Under the pieces are notes generated by a model. The model saw nothing but the letters and a program-made list of their open reading frames with translations, was not told the DNA's origin and ran no database searches. A program made the translations under genes and the position numbers. A stretch of 64,000 nucleotides of DNA from Mycolicibacterium komanii (GTDB lineage: Bacteria; Actinomycetota; Actinomycetes; Mycobacteriales; Mycobacteriaceae), in the NCBI RefSeq assembly GCF_001050035.1, contig NZ_CVTA01000004.1, forward strand, positions 1 through 64,000, given 5' to 3'. Every line of letters starts with the position of its first letter. Position 1 is the stretch's first letter. This document shows, piece by piece, positions 1 through 9,171 of this stretch.

Positions 1-745
<745 letters not shown>

Positions 746-984
746 CCCGTGCGCCAACGGATGGAGCTCGGCGCGGTTGGGCACGGCGGGCCAATCGGTT
801 TGAGGTCGACCGGCTTGGGACTGAACCGTATCGGCTCGTTTTGGCCGCGTCATCTTTTGCCGATTACGGCGTTTTCCGCCCCGGCAAATCTTAAAAATCC
901 TCTAAATGCCCAGCAGTTTCGGGCGTTTCCGCAGGACCATCGGGGGCTCCACCGCGTCGTAGCCAGGTTGTGATCATTCCGTTA

Positions 985-1000
985 TGTGACGGAAATCACC
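985..1000. promoter_or_regulatory. Crp-like site upstream of rpfA
   Basis: The 16-mer TGTGACGGAAATCACC matches the mycobacterial Crp palindrome TGTGA-N6-TCACA at all but the last base. It sits just past the moaD2 stop, about 425 bp before the rpfA start and upstream of the riboswitch. Crp (Rv3676) control of rpfA is established in M. tuberculosis. A further TGATCA lies at 970-975 and could belong to a second regulator such as MtrA, which is inference. Confidence 0.75.
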
Positions 1001-1001
1001 G

Positions 1002-1271
1002 TTATCCGCCGGCGAATGGGGGAAGAACATCGATCGTTTGAGCGTCCCGCAACGCGACCGACTCATCGCGCACGGCGACGCCGTCGCACAGAAAACTGCA
1101 GCGTTTCAAGACTTTCGCGAGATTCTCGTCGCGTTCGGCCAGGCCCGCGACGAGCGCCGCGAGCGTCGTTCCGGGCCGAAGCCGGATCGTCTCCTCATCG
1201 TTACCGGCGGCGGCCCGTGCGGCCGCGAAATAGCGGACGTTCACCGCGAGTGTGGTCGTTGTCGACGTCAT
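1002..1271 (-). CDS. moaD2: Molybdopterin synthase small subunit MoaD2 (ThiS/MoaD sulfur carrier)
   Basis: Beta-grasp sulfur-carrier protein of molybdenum cofactor synthesis. Its C-terminal glycine carries the thiocarboxylate that MoaE uses to convert cyclic pyranopterin monophosphate to molybdopterin. The 89 residues end in PPFAGG, the obligatory Gly-Gly, and contain the typical VRYFAAAR start. It starts at ATG 1271, 13 bp after the moaA2 stop, so the two are co-transcribed. The order matches Rv0868c-Rv0869c of M. tuberculosis. The stop abuts the Crp-like site of rpfA. Confidence 0.93.
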   Translation of the reverse strand: MTSTTTTLAVNVRYFAAARAAAGNDEETIRLRPGTTLAALVAGLAERDENLAKVLKRCSFLCDGVAVRDESVALRDAQTIDVLPPFAGG

Positions 1272-1284
1272 TGCTTCCTTCGAC

Positions 1285-2334
1285 TCATCCGCCGATCGCG
1301 CTCATCGGGCGGTCGGGTTGTACGAAGTCCGGATCGTTGATGCCGTGGCCGGCCGCCTTGGCCCACATCGCCGCGCGCCACGCGGCCTCGACAGCGGCGT
1401 CGTCGGCACCGTCGCGCATAAGCCTGCGCAGATCGGTCTCCTGCCGCGCGAACAGGCAGTTGCGGACCTGACCGTCGGCGGTCAGCCGGGTGCGGTCGCA
1501 AGCGGAGCAGAACGCGTGCGAGACCGAGGCGATGATGCCGACCTTGCCCACGCCGCCGTCGACCCGCCACAACTCGGCAGGCGCCGATCCGCGCGGCGCG
1601 GTGTCGGGGGTGAGCTCGAAATGCTGCTGAAGCGCGGCCAGGACGTCGTCCGCGGCGATCGCCTTGCCGCGCTGCCACTCGTGCCCGGCATCCAACGGCA
1701 TCTGCTCGATGATGCGCAGCTGATAGCCATGATCGAGGCAGTACCGCAGCAGGGCCACCGCGTCGTCGAGCCCGGTGACCGGGTCGAGCACGGCGTTGAC
1801 CTTCACCGGATCGAGCCCCGCGGCCTTGGCCGCCCGCAGGCCGGCCAGCACATCGGCAAGTCGGTCCCTGCGGGTGATCGCGGCGAACCGCGCGGAGTCG
1901 ACGGTGTCCAGCGACACGTTGATGCGGTCCAGCCCGGCGCGCTTGAGCCGCTCGGCCCGCTTGTCGAGTCCGATGCCATTGGTGGTCAGCGTGATCTCCG
2001 GGCGCGGTCGCAGCGCGGCCGTCGCGGCGACGACGTCCTCGAGGTGCCGGGCGACCAGCGGCTCGCCTCCGGTGAAGCGCACGCTGCGGATGCCGAGCCG
2101 CGTCACCGCGATGCGCAGCAGCCGGGTCAGCTCCTCGGGCCGCAGCAGCCGTTCCGACGGCAGCCAGTCCAGGCCCTCCGCCGGCATGCAGTAGGTGCAG
2201 CGCAGGTTGCAGCGGTCGGTCAGCGACACCCGAAGATCGGTGGCGACCCGGCCGAACGTGTCGATCAACGGTCCGTCGGCGGGCGCGGGGGAGGGCGGTG
2301 CGGTCGAGGGCACGCCGAGGTCGATGACGGTCAT
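1285..2334 (-). CDS. moaA2: GTP 3',8-cyclase MoaA (molybdenum cofactor biosynthesis)
   Basis: Radical-SAM enzyme that, with MoaC, converts GTP to cyclic pyranopterin monophosphate. The 349 residues show the SAM-cluster motif CNLRCTYC near residue 44, FTGGEP for SAM binding, a second-cluster region with FCSACDRTRLT and a later Cys in RNCLF, and the C-terminal Gly-Gly (SAIGG) needed for activity. The frame is open further upstream, but ATG 2334 is chosen because it overlaps the stop of the YccF gene by 4 bp (ATGA) and gives the usual family length. It lies directly upstream of moaD2 in one operon. Confidence 0.95.
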   Translation of the reverse strand: MTVIDLGVPSTAPPSPAPADGPLIDTFGRVATDLRVSLTDRCNLRCTYCMPAEGLDWLPSERLLRPEELTRLLRIAVTRLGIRSVRFTGGEPLVARHLEDVVAATAALRPRPEITLTTNGIGLDKRAERLKRAGLDRINVSLDTVDSARFAAITRRDRLADVLAGLRAAKAAGLDPVKVNAVLDPVTGLDDAVALLRYCLDHGYQLRIIEQMPLDAGHEWQRGKAIAADDVLAALQQHFELTPDTAPRGSAPAELWRVDGGVGKVGIIASVSHAFCSACDRTRLTADGQVRNCLFARQETDLRRLMRDGADDAAVEAAWRAAMWAKAAGHGINDPDFVQPDRPMSAIGG

Positions 2335-2747
2335 GCGGCGGCTCGCCACGGGTCGGCGGCGGGCTGGCCCAGGCTGTCGACGGGGACGATGTCCTTGCCG
2401 AGCGGCATCAGCGACACCGGGATCAGCTTGAGGTTGGCCAGCGCCAGGGGGATGCCGACGATCGTGATCGCCATCGCCACGGCGGTGATGACGTGGCCGA
2501 TCGCCAGCCAGACGCCGAACAGGATGACCCAGATGACGTTGCCGATCAGCGCTCCGGGACGGGCTCCCGGTTTGTCGACGATCGTTTGGCCGAACGGCCA
2601 CAGCGCGTACACCGCGATGCGCAGGGCGGCGAACCCGAAGGGGATGGTGATGATCAGCACGAAGCAGATCAGCGCCGCGAGCAGGTAGCCCAGCGCCAGC
2701 CATAGGCCGCCGAAGACCAACCAGATGATGTTGAGTATCAATCGCAT
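2331..2747 (-). CDS. YccF-family inner membrane protein
   Basis: 138-residue integral membrane protein with two similar halves, each starting with a short hydrophobic segment followed by a TIPFG/TIVGIP turn and a PFGQ/PLGKD loop. This is the pattern of the YccF domain. Function is unknown. It is the ortholog by position of Rv0870c. Its stop overlaps the moaA2 start by 4 bp, so it is probably the first gene of the yccF-moaA2-moaD2 operon. The 161 bp before it, shared with the divergent cspB, must hold promoters for both directions. Confidence 0.88.
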   Translation of the reverse strand: MRLILNIIWLVFGGLWLALGYLLAALICFVLIITIPFGFAALRIAVYALWPFGQTIVDKPGARPGALIGNVIWVILFGVWLAIGHVITAVAMAITIVGIPLALANLKLIPVSLMPLGKDIVPVDSLGQPAADPWRAAA

Positions 2748-2908
2748 ATAGGCGCTTCTTCTCCTCCAGCGGTGGCCTTCAGCCTACCGATAAGGGGGTG
2801 CTGGCGCGGTCGAGGTCAGAGTAGGATCGAGCAGCACGCGTCCCGGCGCATCGGGGCGCTTTCCTTATGTTTCGCTATGTAGGTACACAAGACGAGCGGG
2901 TGAGACCA

Positions 2909-3319
2909 GTGCCGACCGGCAGGGTTAAGTGGTACGACGCCGAAAAGGGCTTCGGGTTTTTGTCGCAGGAGGACGGCGAGGACGTCTACGTCCGATCCTC
3001 GGCGCTGCCCTCCGGTGTCGAGACGCTCAAGGCGGGTCAGCGCGTCGAGTTCGGCATCGCCGCGGGCCGGCGCGGTCCCCAGGCGTTGACGTTGAAGGTG
3101 ATCGATCCGCCGCCGAGCCTCACGCGGATGCGCCGCGAGGCGGCCGCCGCCGAGCGCAAGCATTCGCCCGACGAGCTGCACGGGATGATCGAGGACATGA
3201 TCACGCTGCTGGAGAGCACCGTGCAGCCGGAGCTGCGCAAGGGTCGCTATCCGGACCGCAAGGTCGCCCGCCGGGTGTCCGAAGTGGTGCGGGCGGTCGC
3301 TCGCGAGCTCGAGCACTAG
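2909..3319 (+). CDS. cspB: Cold-shock protein CspB (long actinobacterial type)
   Basis: 136-residue nucleic-acid-binding protein. The N-terminal cold-shock domain (about 1-67) has the RNP1-like KGFGFLSQ and the RNP2-like DVYVRSS, then GRRGPQA. A basic helical C-terminal extension of about 65 residues ([31 protein letters not shown]) is typical of the mycobacterial Rv0871 type and absent from short Csps. The frame is open from 2867, but GTG 2909 ([10 protein letters not shown]) is the family start. The gene is divergent from the yccF-moaA2 operon. Confidence 0.92.
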   Translation: MPTGRVKWYDAEKGFGFLSQEDGEDVYVRSSALPSGVETLKAGQRVEFGIAAGRRGPQALTLKVIDPPPSLTRMRREAAAAERKHSPDELHGMIEDMITLLESTVQPELRKGRYPDRKVARRVSEVVRAVARELEH

Positions 3320-3330
3320 GTTTTTATCGG

Positions 3331-3393
3331 CTCGAGACTGAGCTTGTGTTCGAGTATTGGGCGCTGGAACGCGCATATGTTCAGTTTCGGCGG
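3331..3393. repeat. 63-bp direct repeat, copy 1 (3' end of the DUF559 gene)
   Basis: Aligns with 4301-4363 at 49 of 63 positions. The block GCGCTGGAACGCGCATA at 3361-3377 is identical in both, and the outer parts (CTCGARACTGAGCTTG and TTCAGWTTCGGCGG) are close. The stop codon of the DUF559 gene (TGA, 3383-3381 on the minus strand) lies inside this copy. Confidence 0.85.
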
Positions 3394-4253
3394 CCTGGCC
3401 CGGGCCAGCCGGCGTCCCGCAGAGCGGATGCCGTGCGTTCGACGATTGTGTGCGGTCGGTAGCGCAGCATCTCGGCGCTTACACGGATGATCCGCCAGCC
3501 GAGTGCTTCCAACCTCGCCTGCCTGTCGATGTCGGCCGCGCGAATCCGCGGGTTCGTCCAGTGCTGTTCCCCGTCGTACTCGACGCCCACCTTCCACTCG
3601 GGCCATCCCATGTCGATGCGACCGACATGCACGCCGTAAGCGTCATAGACGTTGATCTGCGTGCGCGATGGTCGTAGACCGGCGTCCGTCAGCACGAGCC
3701 GGGTGCGCGTCTCCTGCGGCGATTCGGCGCCCGGGTCGGCGAGTAACAGCACGTCGCGCAGTTGTCTCAGACCCCGTGCGCCGCGGTGCCGTTCGATCAA
3801 GGCGTCGACGTCGGACAGCTGCAGCGAGGTCGCATGAAGCAACGCATCGACGCGAATGATGGCCAGGGTCCGCCCGTATCGGCGGCCGAGGTCGAACGCC
3901 GTGCGCGCCGCGGTCGTCACCGGCAGTCCACGCACGGTGCAGGTTTCGTCGGGCGCCAGCGTGTCGTTGTGCAGGACGATGCCCTTCGTCTTGTGCTGGC
4001 TGCGTTGGTTGAGTTCGGCCGGTAGGCGGGTGTCGATCCACTTCGTTCCGTGCACCGCTGCGGCCGAGACAGCGACGACCGTCGCCGTGCGCCTCGACCA
4101 CAGCCACGCAGCACGCGCGTTTTCCATTGGCGTCAGCACCTGACCGTGCGGGACGTACACATTGCGGAAGACAGCGTCGTATCGGGTGGACAGTTGATAG
4201 CGGTTGACCAGGCCCGCTGCCAACGCCTCGGTACCCACGAACGGCCAGTCCAC
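3381..4253 (-). CDS. DUF559-type endonuclease-like protein
   Basis: 290 residues from GTG 4253 (MDWPFVGTEALAAG). The frame is open further upstream, but only the repeat region is there. The N-terminal part (about 10-130) resembles the AbiEi/DUF4095-like DNA-binding regions often fused to such proteins (VPHGQVLTPMENARAAWLW, then VTTAARTAFDLGRR). The C-terminal part (about 185-280) is a DUF559/Vsr-like nuclease fold: RIDMGWPEWKVGVEYDGEQHW, then RQARLEALGWRIIRVS. The Asp, Glu and Gln-His residues could bind metal. Function is unknown, and both DNA repair and an accessory role are possible. It sits between two 63-bp repeats and is not part of the synteny shared with M. tuberculosis, so it is probably acquired. 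Confidence 0.75.
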   Translation of the reverse strand: MDWPFVGTEALAAGLVNRYQLSTRYDAVFRNVYVPHGQVLTPMENARAAWLWSRRTATVVAVSAAAVHGTKWIDTRLPAELNQRSQHKTKGIVLHNDTLAPDETCTVRGLPVTTAARTAFDLGRRYGRTLAIIRVDALLHATSLQLSDVDALIERHRGARGLRQLRDVLLLADPGAESPQETRTRLVLTDAGLRPSRTQINVYDAYGVHVGRIDMGWPEWKVGVEYDGEQHWTNPRIRAADIDRQARLEALGWRIIRVSAEMLRYRPHTIVERTASALRDAGWPGPGRRN

Positions 4254-4300
4254 AGTGTTAGGACGGCGGGATCGTCCAGCCGGTTCCACTCGGCGACTCA

Positions 4301-4363
4301 CTCGAAACTGAGCTTGCGCGCGTAATCCCGGCGCTGGAACGCGCATAACTTCAGATTCGGCGG
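4301..4363. repeat. 63-bp direct repeat, copy 2 (upstream of the DUF559 gene)
   Basis: Second copy of the element at 3331-3393, spaced exactly 970 bp away and about 48 bp upstream of the DUF559 start. Read on the minus strand it contains CGC CGA ATC TGA (R-R-I-stop), which parallels R-R-N-stop at the end of the DUF559 gene. It therefore looks like the leftover 3' end of a second, lost DUF559 copy. Confidence 0.8.
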
Positions 4364-4378
4364 GGAAGAATCGACGGC

Positions 4379-5395
4379 ATGGCATATGTCGCCGACAAGT
4401 CCGACTCGGGTGGCGAGTTCAACCGCGACACCAAATACATCGGCACTCGTATCACCGCCGATGGCCGCGACGGCTATCCCGTCGAACCCGGCCGCTACCG
4501 GCTGGTCGTCGCGCGGGCCTGCCCGTGGGCCAACCGCGCGATCATCGTTCGACGGCTGCTGGGCCTCGAGGACGTGCTGTCCATCGGATTCTGCGGGCCC
4601 ACCCACGACGAGGACAGCTGGACGTTCGACCTCGATCCGGACGGCGTGGATCCGGTACTGAAGATCCCGCGGCTCAAGGACGCCTACCTCAAGCGTTTTC
4701 CCGATTACGACAAGGGCATCACGGTCCCGGCGGTCGTCGACGTGCCGACCGGCGAGGTCGTCACCAACGACTTCCCCCAGATCACGCTCGACTTCTCCAC
4801 CGAGTGGACGGAGTATCACCGCGACGGCGCCCCGGACCTGTACCCCGAGCCGTTGCGCGATGAGATCGACGAGGTGGCGCATCGCATCTACACCGAGATC
4901 AACAACGGCGTGTACCGGTGCGGCTTCGCCGGCTCCCAGGAGGCCTACGAGAAGGCCTACGACCGGCTGTTCTTCGCGCTCGACCTGCTCTCCGAGCGCC
5001 TGGACCGCCAGCGATATCTGGTGGGCGACACCATCACCGAGGCCGACGTCCGGCTGTTCACCACGTTGGCGCGCTTCGACCCCGTCTATCACGGGCACTT
5101 CAAGTGCAACCGCCAGAAACTCGCCGAGCTACCCGTGTTGTGGGCCTACGCCCGAGACCTGTTCCAGACGCCGGGATTCGGCGACACAATCGACTTCGTC
5201 CAGATCAAGCAGCATTACTACATCGTGCACACCGACATCAACCCGACGCAGGTTGTGCCGAAGGGGCCCGACCTGTCCAACTGGTTGACGCCGCACGGCC
5301 GGGAAGCCCTGGGCGGCAGGCCGTTCGGCGACGGAACCCCGCCGGGCCCGCCGCGCGACGGCGAGCGCGTACCGGACGGACACGGCGCGAACTGA
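4379..5395 (+). CDS. Glutathionyl-hydroquinone reductase / ECM4-type glutathione S-transferase family protein
   Basis: 338 residues. The N-terminal thioredoxin-like domain carries the signature ARACPWANRAIIVRRLLGL (about 43-61), whose Cys-Pro-Trp is the catalytic site of S-glutathionyl-hydroquinone reductases. FCGPTHDEDSW and the C-terminal helical domain (YRCGFAGSQEAYEKAYD; LVGDTITEADVRLFTTL; FQTPGFGDTIDF) are also family hallmarks. These enzymes remove the thiol from conjugated quinones. Mycobacteria lack glutathione, so mycothiol or another thiol is the likely partner, which is inference. ATG 4379 lies just past repeat copy 2. The gene is convergent with the DUF2771 gene. Confidence 0.88.
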   Translation: MAYVADKSDSGGEFNRDTKYIGTRITADGRDGYPVEPGRYRLVVARACPWANRAIIVRRLLGLEDVLSIGFCGPTHDEDSWTFDLDPDGVDPVLKIPRLKDAYLKRFPDYDKGITVPAVVDVPTGEVVTNDFPQITLDFSTEWTEYHRDGAPDLYPEPLRDEIDEVAHRIYTEINNGVYRCGFAGSQEAYEKAYDRLFFALDLLSERLDRQRYLVGDTITEADVRLFTTLARFDPVYHGHFKCNRQKLAELPVLWAYARDLFQTPGFGDTIDFVQIKQHYYIVHTDINPTQVVPKGPDLSNWLTPHGREALGGRPFGDGTPPGPPRDGERVPDGHGAN

Positions 5396-5399
5396 CCGG

Positions 5400-5879
5400 T
5401 CAGGACCACACCGTGCGCACCGACCACTCGGCGTGCGGCGCCGGCACCTCTTCCTCGTCGATGCGGACCAGCGTGGGCAACCAGACGACGAACCCGGTGA
5501 GCTTGCCGCGGTGCGGGTCGACGGTCGGGATCGTCACCGCTAACCGGGTGTTGGGCCGGAACTCCTCGATCACGTCGGAGTCCTCGTACTGGCGCAGCAG
5601 CACCCACGGCGCCCGACCGATCGCCGGCGGCACCGACACCTGCACCGCGTGACGTTCGTTGACCGGCAGCTCGCCCTGATCCTCGAACACCTCGCACTTG
5701 GTGGGGTTCCGCACGTCGCAGTACCGATAGGGGCCGACGCGCACAAGGTGGCCACTCGAATACGCGCTGATCTCAGGGTATTTCGGGGCGGGGTCGCCGC
5801 TGAGCCGCCAGATGAGCACACCGGTGCCCACGGACGCGAGAATCACCACCGCGACGAGCGCGGCGATCATGCGCTTCAC
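5400..5879 (-). CDS. DUF2771 exported or membrane-anchored protein
   Basis: 159 residues with one N-terminal hydrophobic segment (about 4-26, MIAALVAVVILASVGTGVLIW), so it is anchored or secreted. The rest resembles the mycobacterial DUF2771 family (Rv0875c): two cysteines near YRYCDVRNPTKCEVF, VSVPPAIGRAPW, and a WSVRTVW end. Function is unknown. The start is GTG 5879, which overlaps the stop of the upstream MFS gene by 4 bp (GTGA), so the pair is translationally coupled. Confidence 0.85.
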   Translation of the reverse strand: MKRMIAALVAVVILASVGTGVLIWRLSGDPAPKYPEISAYSSGHLVRVGPYRYCDVRNPTKCEVFEDQGELPVNERHAVQVSVPPAIGRAPWVLLRQYEDSDVIEEFRPNTRLAVTIPTVDPHRGKLTGFVVWLPTLVRIDEEEVPAPHAEWSVRTVWS

Positions 5880-7570
5880 TCGTGCGCCACCGCCGCGGTG
5901 TCGGAGCGTCCGCCCTCCTGTTCGGCCAGCACGGGTCGGTTGCCGCCGAGGCCGGGAATCAGCGAGTCACCGCGATAGCTCACCACGGTCTGAGCCAGTC
6001 CGAGGATCAGCACCGAGGTGATCGCCGTGAAGCCCACCCACAATTCGGTGTAGACCAACACGCCGACCGCGCCGCCCGCGACCCAGGCCAGCTGCAGCAC
6101 CGACTCCGAACGTCCGAATGCCGACGCCCGGGACTCCTCGGGCAGGTCGTCCTGCAGCGACGCGTCCAGCGAGGCCTTGCCGATCGCGCTGGCCCCCGAG
6201 GTCAACAGCGTCGCGATCGCCGCCACCAGGAGGTTGCCGGTCAACGCGGCGGCCAGCGCGGCGAGGGTGACCACGACCGTGCAGCGCACGACCACCTTCG
6301 CCGGATAGCCGAGCTTGAGCCGCGCGCTGGTGAAGTTGCCCGCGAAGTTGCCGATCGCCGCGGCCGCGCCGATCACACCGAGGATGCGCAACTGCTCCCA
6401 CCCGCTGGCGTCGTGCGATTTGGCGACGAACGCCGGATACAGGAACAAGAAGCCGACCATCACCTTGATGGTGCAGTTGCCCCACAGCGCGGCGATGGTG
6501 TTGCGCCCCAACGGCTGGCGCGCCGACTTCGGCGGTGGCAGCAGTTCGGCGCCGCGCCGCAGTTCGCCGGTGCGACCGTGGTAGCTCAGCGTCGCCGGCA
6601 CCTCGCCCTCGGTGACCTCCACCCATCTGGGAATCCGCATCGACAACGCGGCACCGGCCACCGACACCGCGACGATCACATAGAGCGCGCCCGGCATCTC
6701 GAACAGCTTGAACAGGTACTCCGCACCGGCGGCGACCGCGCCGCCGACCATCGTGCCGCCGAGCAGACCGAACGTCGTCAGCCGCGAGTTCACCCGCACC
6801 AGGTCGATGGTCGGCGGCAACACGCGCGGGGTCACCGCGCTGCGCAGCACGCTGAATGATTTGGACAGCACCATCATTCCCAGCGCGCACGGGTAGAGCA
6901 CCCACGACGGGAAGCTTCCGGTGACGCCGTCGTAGTTGGCGATCAACACCACCGCGAGCGCCGTGCGCAATGCGAACGACGTGGCCAGCGCGACCCGGCG
7001 GCCGTGCTGCAGGCGGTCGAGCGCGGGCCCGATCAGCGGCGCGATGACGGCGAACGGCGCGATGGTGATCAACAGGTACAGCGCGACCTTGCCCTTGCTT
7101 TCGCCCGAGGCCGCCGCGAAGAACAGGGTGTTGGCCAGCGCGACCGCCATCGCGGCGTCGACGGCGAAGTTCGCGACCACCGGCCACGTCAGCGCCGTCA
7201 GACCGGATTTGTCGGCTCCGTCAGCGGTCGCGGCCCGGTGCACGAGGCCGTACATCTTGGAGCCCATCTCGCGGCTGCGCTGCGCGGCCACCCTTGTGAC
7301 GGTGACCTTTTCGCCCGCCGCGCTGCCCATCCGGTGCGGAGGGGGCGTGGCGCCGAACTCGCGGGTGGGTTCGTCGAGCGGCGGCAGCCAGCGATTGGCG
7401 CTGGGGGTCGGGCCGTTGCGCCGCGGGCGACGGTAACTCGGGTCGCTCGGATAGTTCGCCATCCCCGGGTGCTCGTCATCCCACCGGTCGTCGGCGGGCG
7501 GGCGCGGCGGGTAGTAGCGGGGGTCGCGCCGACCCGTGAACTCTCGGGGGTCACGACGCGGTCCGCTCAC
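5876..7570 (-). CDS. MFS-fold multi-pass membrane protein (Rv0876c ortholog)
   Basis: 564 residues from GTG 7570. A long soluble N-terminus rich in Pro and Arg (about 1-110) precedes about 12 hydrophobic segments with major-facilitator character (IGPALDRLQHGRRVALATSF, GGTMVGGAVAAG, SRASAFGRSESVLQLAWVAGGAVGV). Substrate is unknown. The longer frame to 7615 adds no recognisable residues. It is the first gene of a two-gene operon with the DUF2771 protein, as in M. tuberculosis Rv0876c-Rv0875c, which suggests they act together at the membrane. It is divergent from the DUF3027 gene. Confidence 0.85.
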   Translation of the reverse strand: MSGPRRDPREFTGRRDPRYYPPRPPADDRWDDEHPGMANYPSDPSYRRPRRNGPTPSANRWLPPLDEPTREFGATPPPHRMGSAAGEKVTVTRVAAQRSREMGSKMYGLVHRAATADGADKSGLTALTWPVVANFAVDAAMAVALANTLFFAAASGESKGKVALYLLITIAPFAVIAPLIGPALDRLQHGRRVALATSFALRTALAVVLIANYDGVTGSFPSWVLYPCALGMMVLSKSFSVLRSAVTPRVLPPTIDLVRVNSRLTTFGLLGGTMVGGAVAAGAEYLFKLFEMPGALYVIVAVSVAGAALSMRIPRWVEVTEGEVPATLSYHGRTGELRRGAELLPPPKSARQPLGRNTIAALWGNCTIKVMVGFLFLYPAFVAKSHDASGWEQLRILGVIGAAAAIGNFAGNFTSARLKLGYPAKVVVRCTVVVTLAALAAALTGNLLVAAIATLLTSGASAIGKASLDASLQDDLPEESRASAFGRSESVLQLAWVAGGAVGVLVYTELWVGFTAITSVLILGLAQTVVSYRGDSLIPGLGGNRPVLAEQEGGRSDTAAVAHE

Positions 7571-7658
7571 GATGTCGATTCTCCACCATCGAAGCGGTAG
7601 CGGGCGTGCAGCCAACCGGTGTGGCTGCCGGTTGGCCGGTCAGGCAGTATTGGGGGCG

Positions 7659-8420
7659 ATGGACAGCGTGACCGAATCCGCCGAACGGCCGGATCTGGAG
7701 GCGGTGCTTCTCGGCGCCGTCGACGACGCCCGCGCGGCGATCGTCGAGTTCAGCGGCGAGAACACCGTCGGTGAGTACCTGGGTGCCAGCTTCGAGGACC
7801 CGACCGCGGCCACGCATCGCTTCCTCGCCGACCTGCCGGGCTACCGCGGCTGGCAGTGGGCCGTCGTCGTCGCGGCGTGGCCGGGCGCCGACCACGCCAC
7901 CATCAGCGAGGTGGTGCTGGTTCCCGGGCCGACGGCGCTGCTGGCGCCGAAGTGGGTGCCGTGGGAAGAACGCGTTCGCCCTGGTGATCTGGGCCCGGGA
8001 GACCTGCTCGCGCCGCCCGCAGACGATCCACGTTTGGTTCCCGGGTACACGGCGACCGGCGATCCGCAGATCGACGACGTCGCACTCGAGGTCGGTCTCG
8101 GCCGACGTCAGGTACTCAGCCAGTGGGGCCGCCTGGACACCGCGCAACGCTGGCACGACGGCGACTTCGGGCCGGGTTCGGCGATGGCGCGCTCGACGCG
8201 GCGGGTGTGCCGGGACTGCGGCTTCTATCTTCCGCTGTCCGGAGCACTGGGCACGATGTTCGGCGTCTGCGCCAATGAGTTCTCCGCCGACGGTCACGTC
8301 GTCGACTCCGAATACGGTTGCGGCGCACACTCGGACACCCCGCAGCCCGCCGGCGGCGGATCCCCGCTGTACGACCCGTACGACGACGGCGTGCTCGACG
8401 TGGCCGAGCCCGCCGACTAG
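7659..8420 (+). CDS. DUF3027 protein (Rv0877 ortholog)
   Basis: 253 residues, soluble, no signal. Typical DUF3027 features are the YRGWQWAVVVAAWPG segment, VPWEERVRPGDLGPGDLL, and a C-terminal metal-binding-looking region with CRDCGFYLP, a further FGVCANEFS and YGCGAHS. The spaced cysteines and His suggest a structural zinc site. Function is unknown, although the family is conserved across Actinobacteria. ATG 7659 is chosen because the upstream part of the open frame overlaps the divergent MFS gene. Its stop overlaps that of the convergent SRPBCC gene. Confidence 0.88.
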   Translation: MDSVTESAERPDLEAVLLGAVDDARAAIVEFSGENTVGEYLGASFEDPTAATHRFLADLPGYRGWQWAVVVAAWPGADHATISEVVLVPGPTALLAPKWVPWEERVRPGDLGPGDLLAPPADDPRLVPGYTATGDPQIDDVALEVGLGRRQVLSQWGRLDTAQRWHDGDFGPGSAMARSTRRVCRDCGFYLPLSGALGTMFGVCANEFSADGHVVDSEYGCGAHSDTPQPAGGGSPLYDPYDDGVLDVAEPAD

Positions 8421-8869
8421 CTCTCGGCCGCGGCCTTGATCCTCGCGAGCGATTCGTTCATGCCCTCGACGAGTTCACGCTCGAAGCTGGGCACGCCGCC
8501 CAACAACGCGTTGACCGTCATGTTGGAGAAGGCCTTCACGCCGTTCTCCGCATGACGCGTCTCCACCAGCCGGGTGCCGGTCTCGGTGGGTTCGAGTTCG
8601 TAGCTCCACACCGTGCCGTTCTCGTTGACCCGGAACGCGAGCTTCTTCTCCGGGACCAGCTCGGTGATCTGGCTTGTGGTGGGCCAGAACAGGAACTTGC
8701 GCCGATTGAGGTTGACCGTCTTCGCCCCCGCCCGCAGCGGGCCGAACGTCTTCATGAGCCGGCACTGCGGGCTCCATCGCGGCATGTTCTTGAGGTCGGA
8801 GATCAGCTCCCACACCTTCGACACCGGGGCGTTGATCGTCGTCTCGGCTTGCAACAGCGGCGCTGCCAT
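8417..8869 (-). CDS. SRPBCC / polyketide cyclase-like ligand-binding protein
   Basis: 150 residues of a START-like helix-grip fold: INAPVSKVWELISDLKNMPRWSP at the N-terminus and a long C-terminal helix (MNESLARIKAAAES). This family binds hydrophobic ligands, but the ligand here is unknown. ATG 8869 is preceded by a strong AGGAGG at about 8880-8875, which decides the start over the longer open frame. It lies downstream of the DUF2530 gene on the same strand and is convergent with the DUF3027 gene. Confidence 0.88.
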   Translation of the reverse strand: MAAPLLQAETTINAPVSKVWELISDLKNMPRWSPQCRLMKTFGPLRAGAKTVNLNRRKFLFWPTTSQITELVPEKKLAFRVNENGTVWSYELEPTETGTRLVETRHAENGVKAFSNMTVNALLGGVPSFERELVEGMNESLARIKAAAES

Positions 8870-8889
8870 TACGTCCTCCTGTCTCTTGA

Positions 8890-9129
8890 TTACGTGAGTC
8901 CGCTCTGAGCCCCGCGCGATCCGCGACGCACGGCGCGACGTTGCCACAACCAGATGGCGGTGCCAAGGGCGCCGACACCCAGCCCGGCCAGCGTGTACGG
9001 CCGCCACTCGTGTAAACCGGTGACCGTGAACGCCAGGATCGCAGCGACGACCCAACCGGCCGCGATCGCGACGACGACCGGCCCGGGCTTGAGCAGGACA
9101 CCGGGCAGCGGAGGCGGTTGCGGGGTCAT
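8890..9129 (-). CDS. Small DUF2530 membrane protein
   Basis: 79 residues with two predicted membrane segments (VVAIAAGWVVAAILAFTV and YTLAGLGVGALGTAIWLW) after a proline-rich start, followed by a basic tail. This is the layout of DUF2530 (Rv0879c). ATG 9129 gives the family length. Function is unknown. The SRPBCC gene follows 20 bp later on the same strand. Confidence 0.82.
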   Translation of the reverse strand: MTPQPPPLPGVLLKPGPVVVAIAAGWVVAAILAFTVTGLHEWRPYTLAGLGVGALGTAIWLWQRRAVRRGSRGAQSGLT

Positions 9130-9171
9130 CGCTATGAAAGGTAACCCACGACACGGCGGTGCCGGTCGGGC

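Noticed and set aside
1252..2688. Long plus-strand open frame opposite moaA2
   Set aside because: Its sequence is the antisense shadow of a clear MoaA; high GC leaves such frames open. The same holds for other long antisense frames over fprB, the MFS genes and the NRPS.
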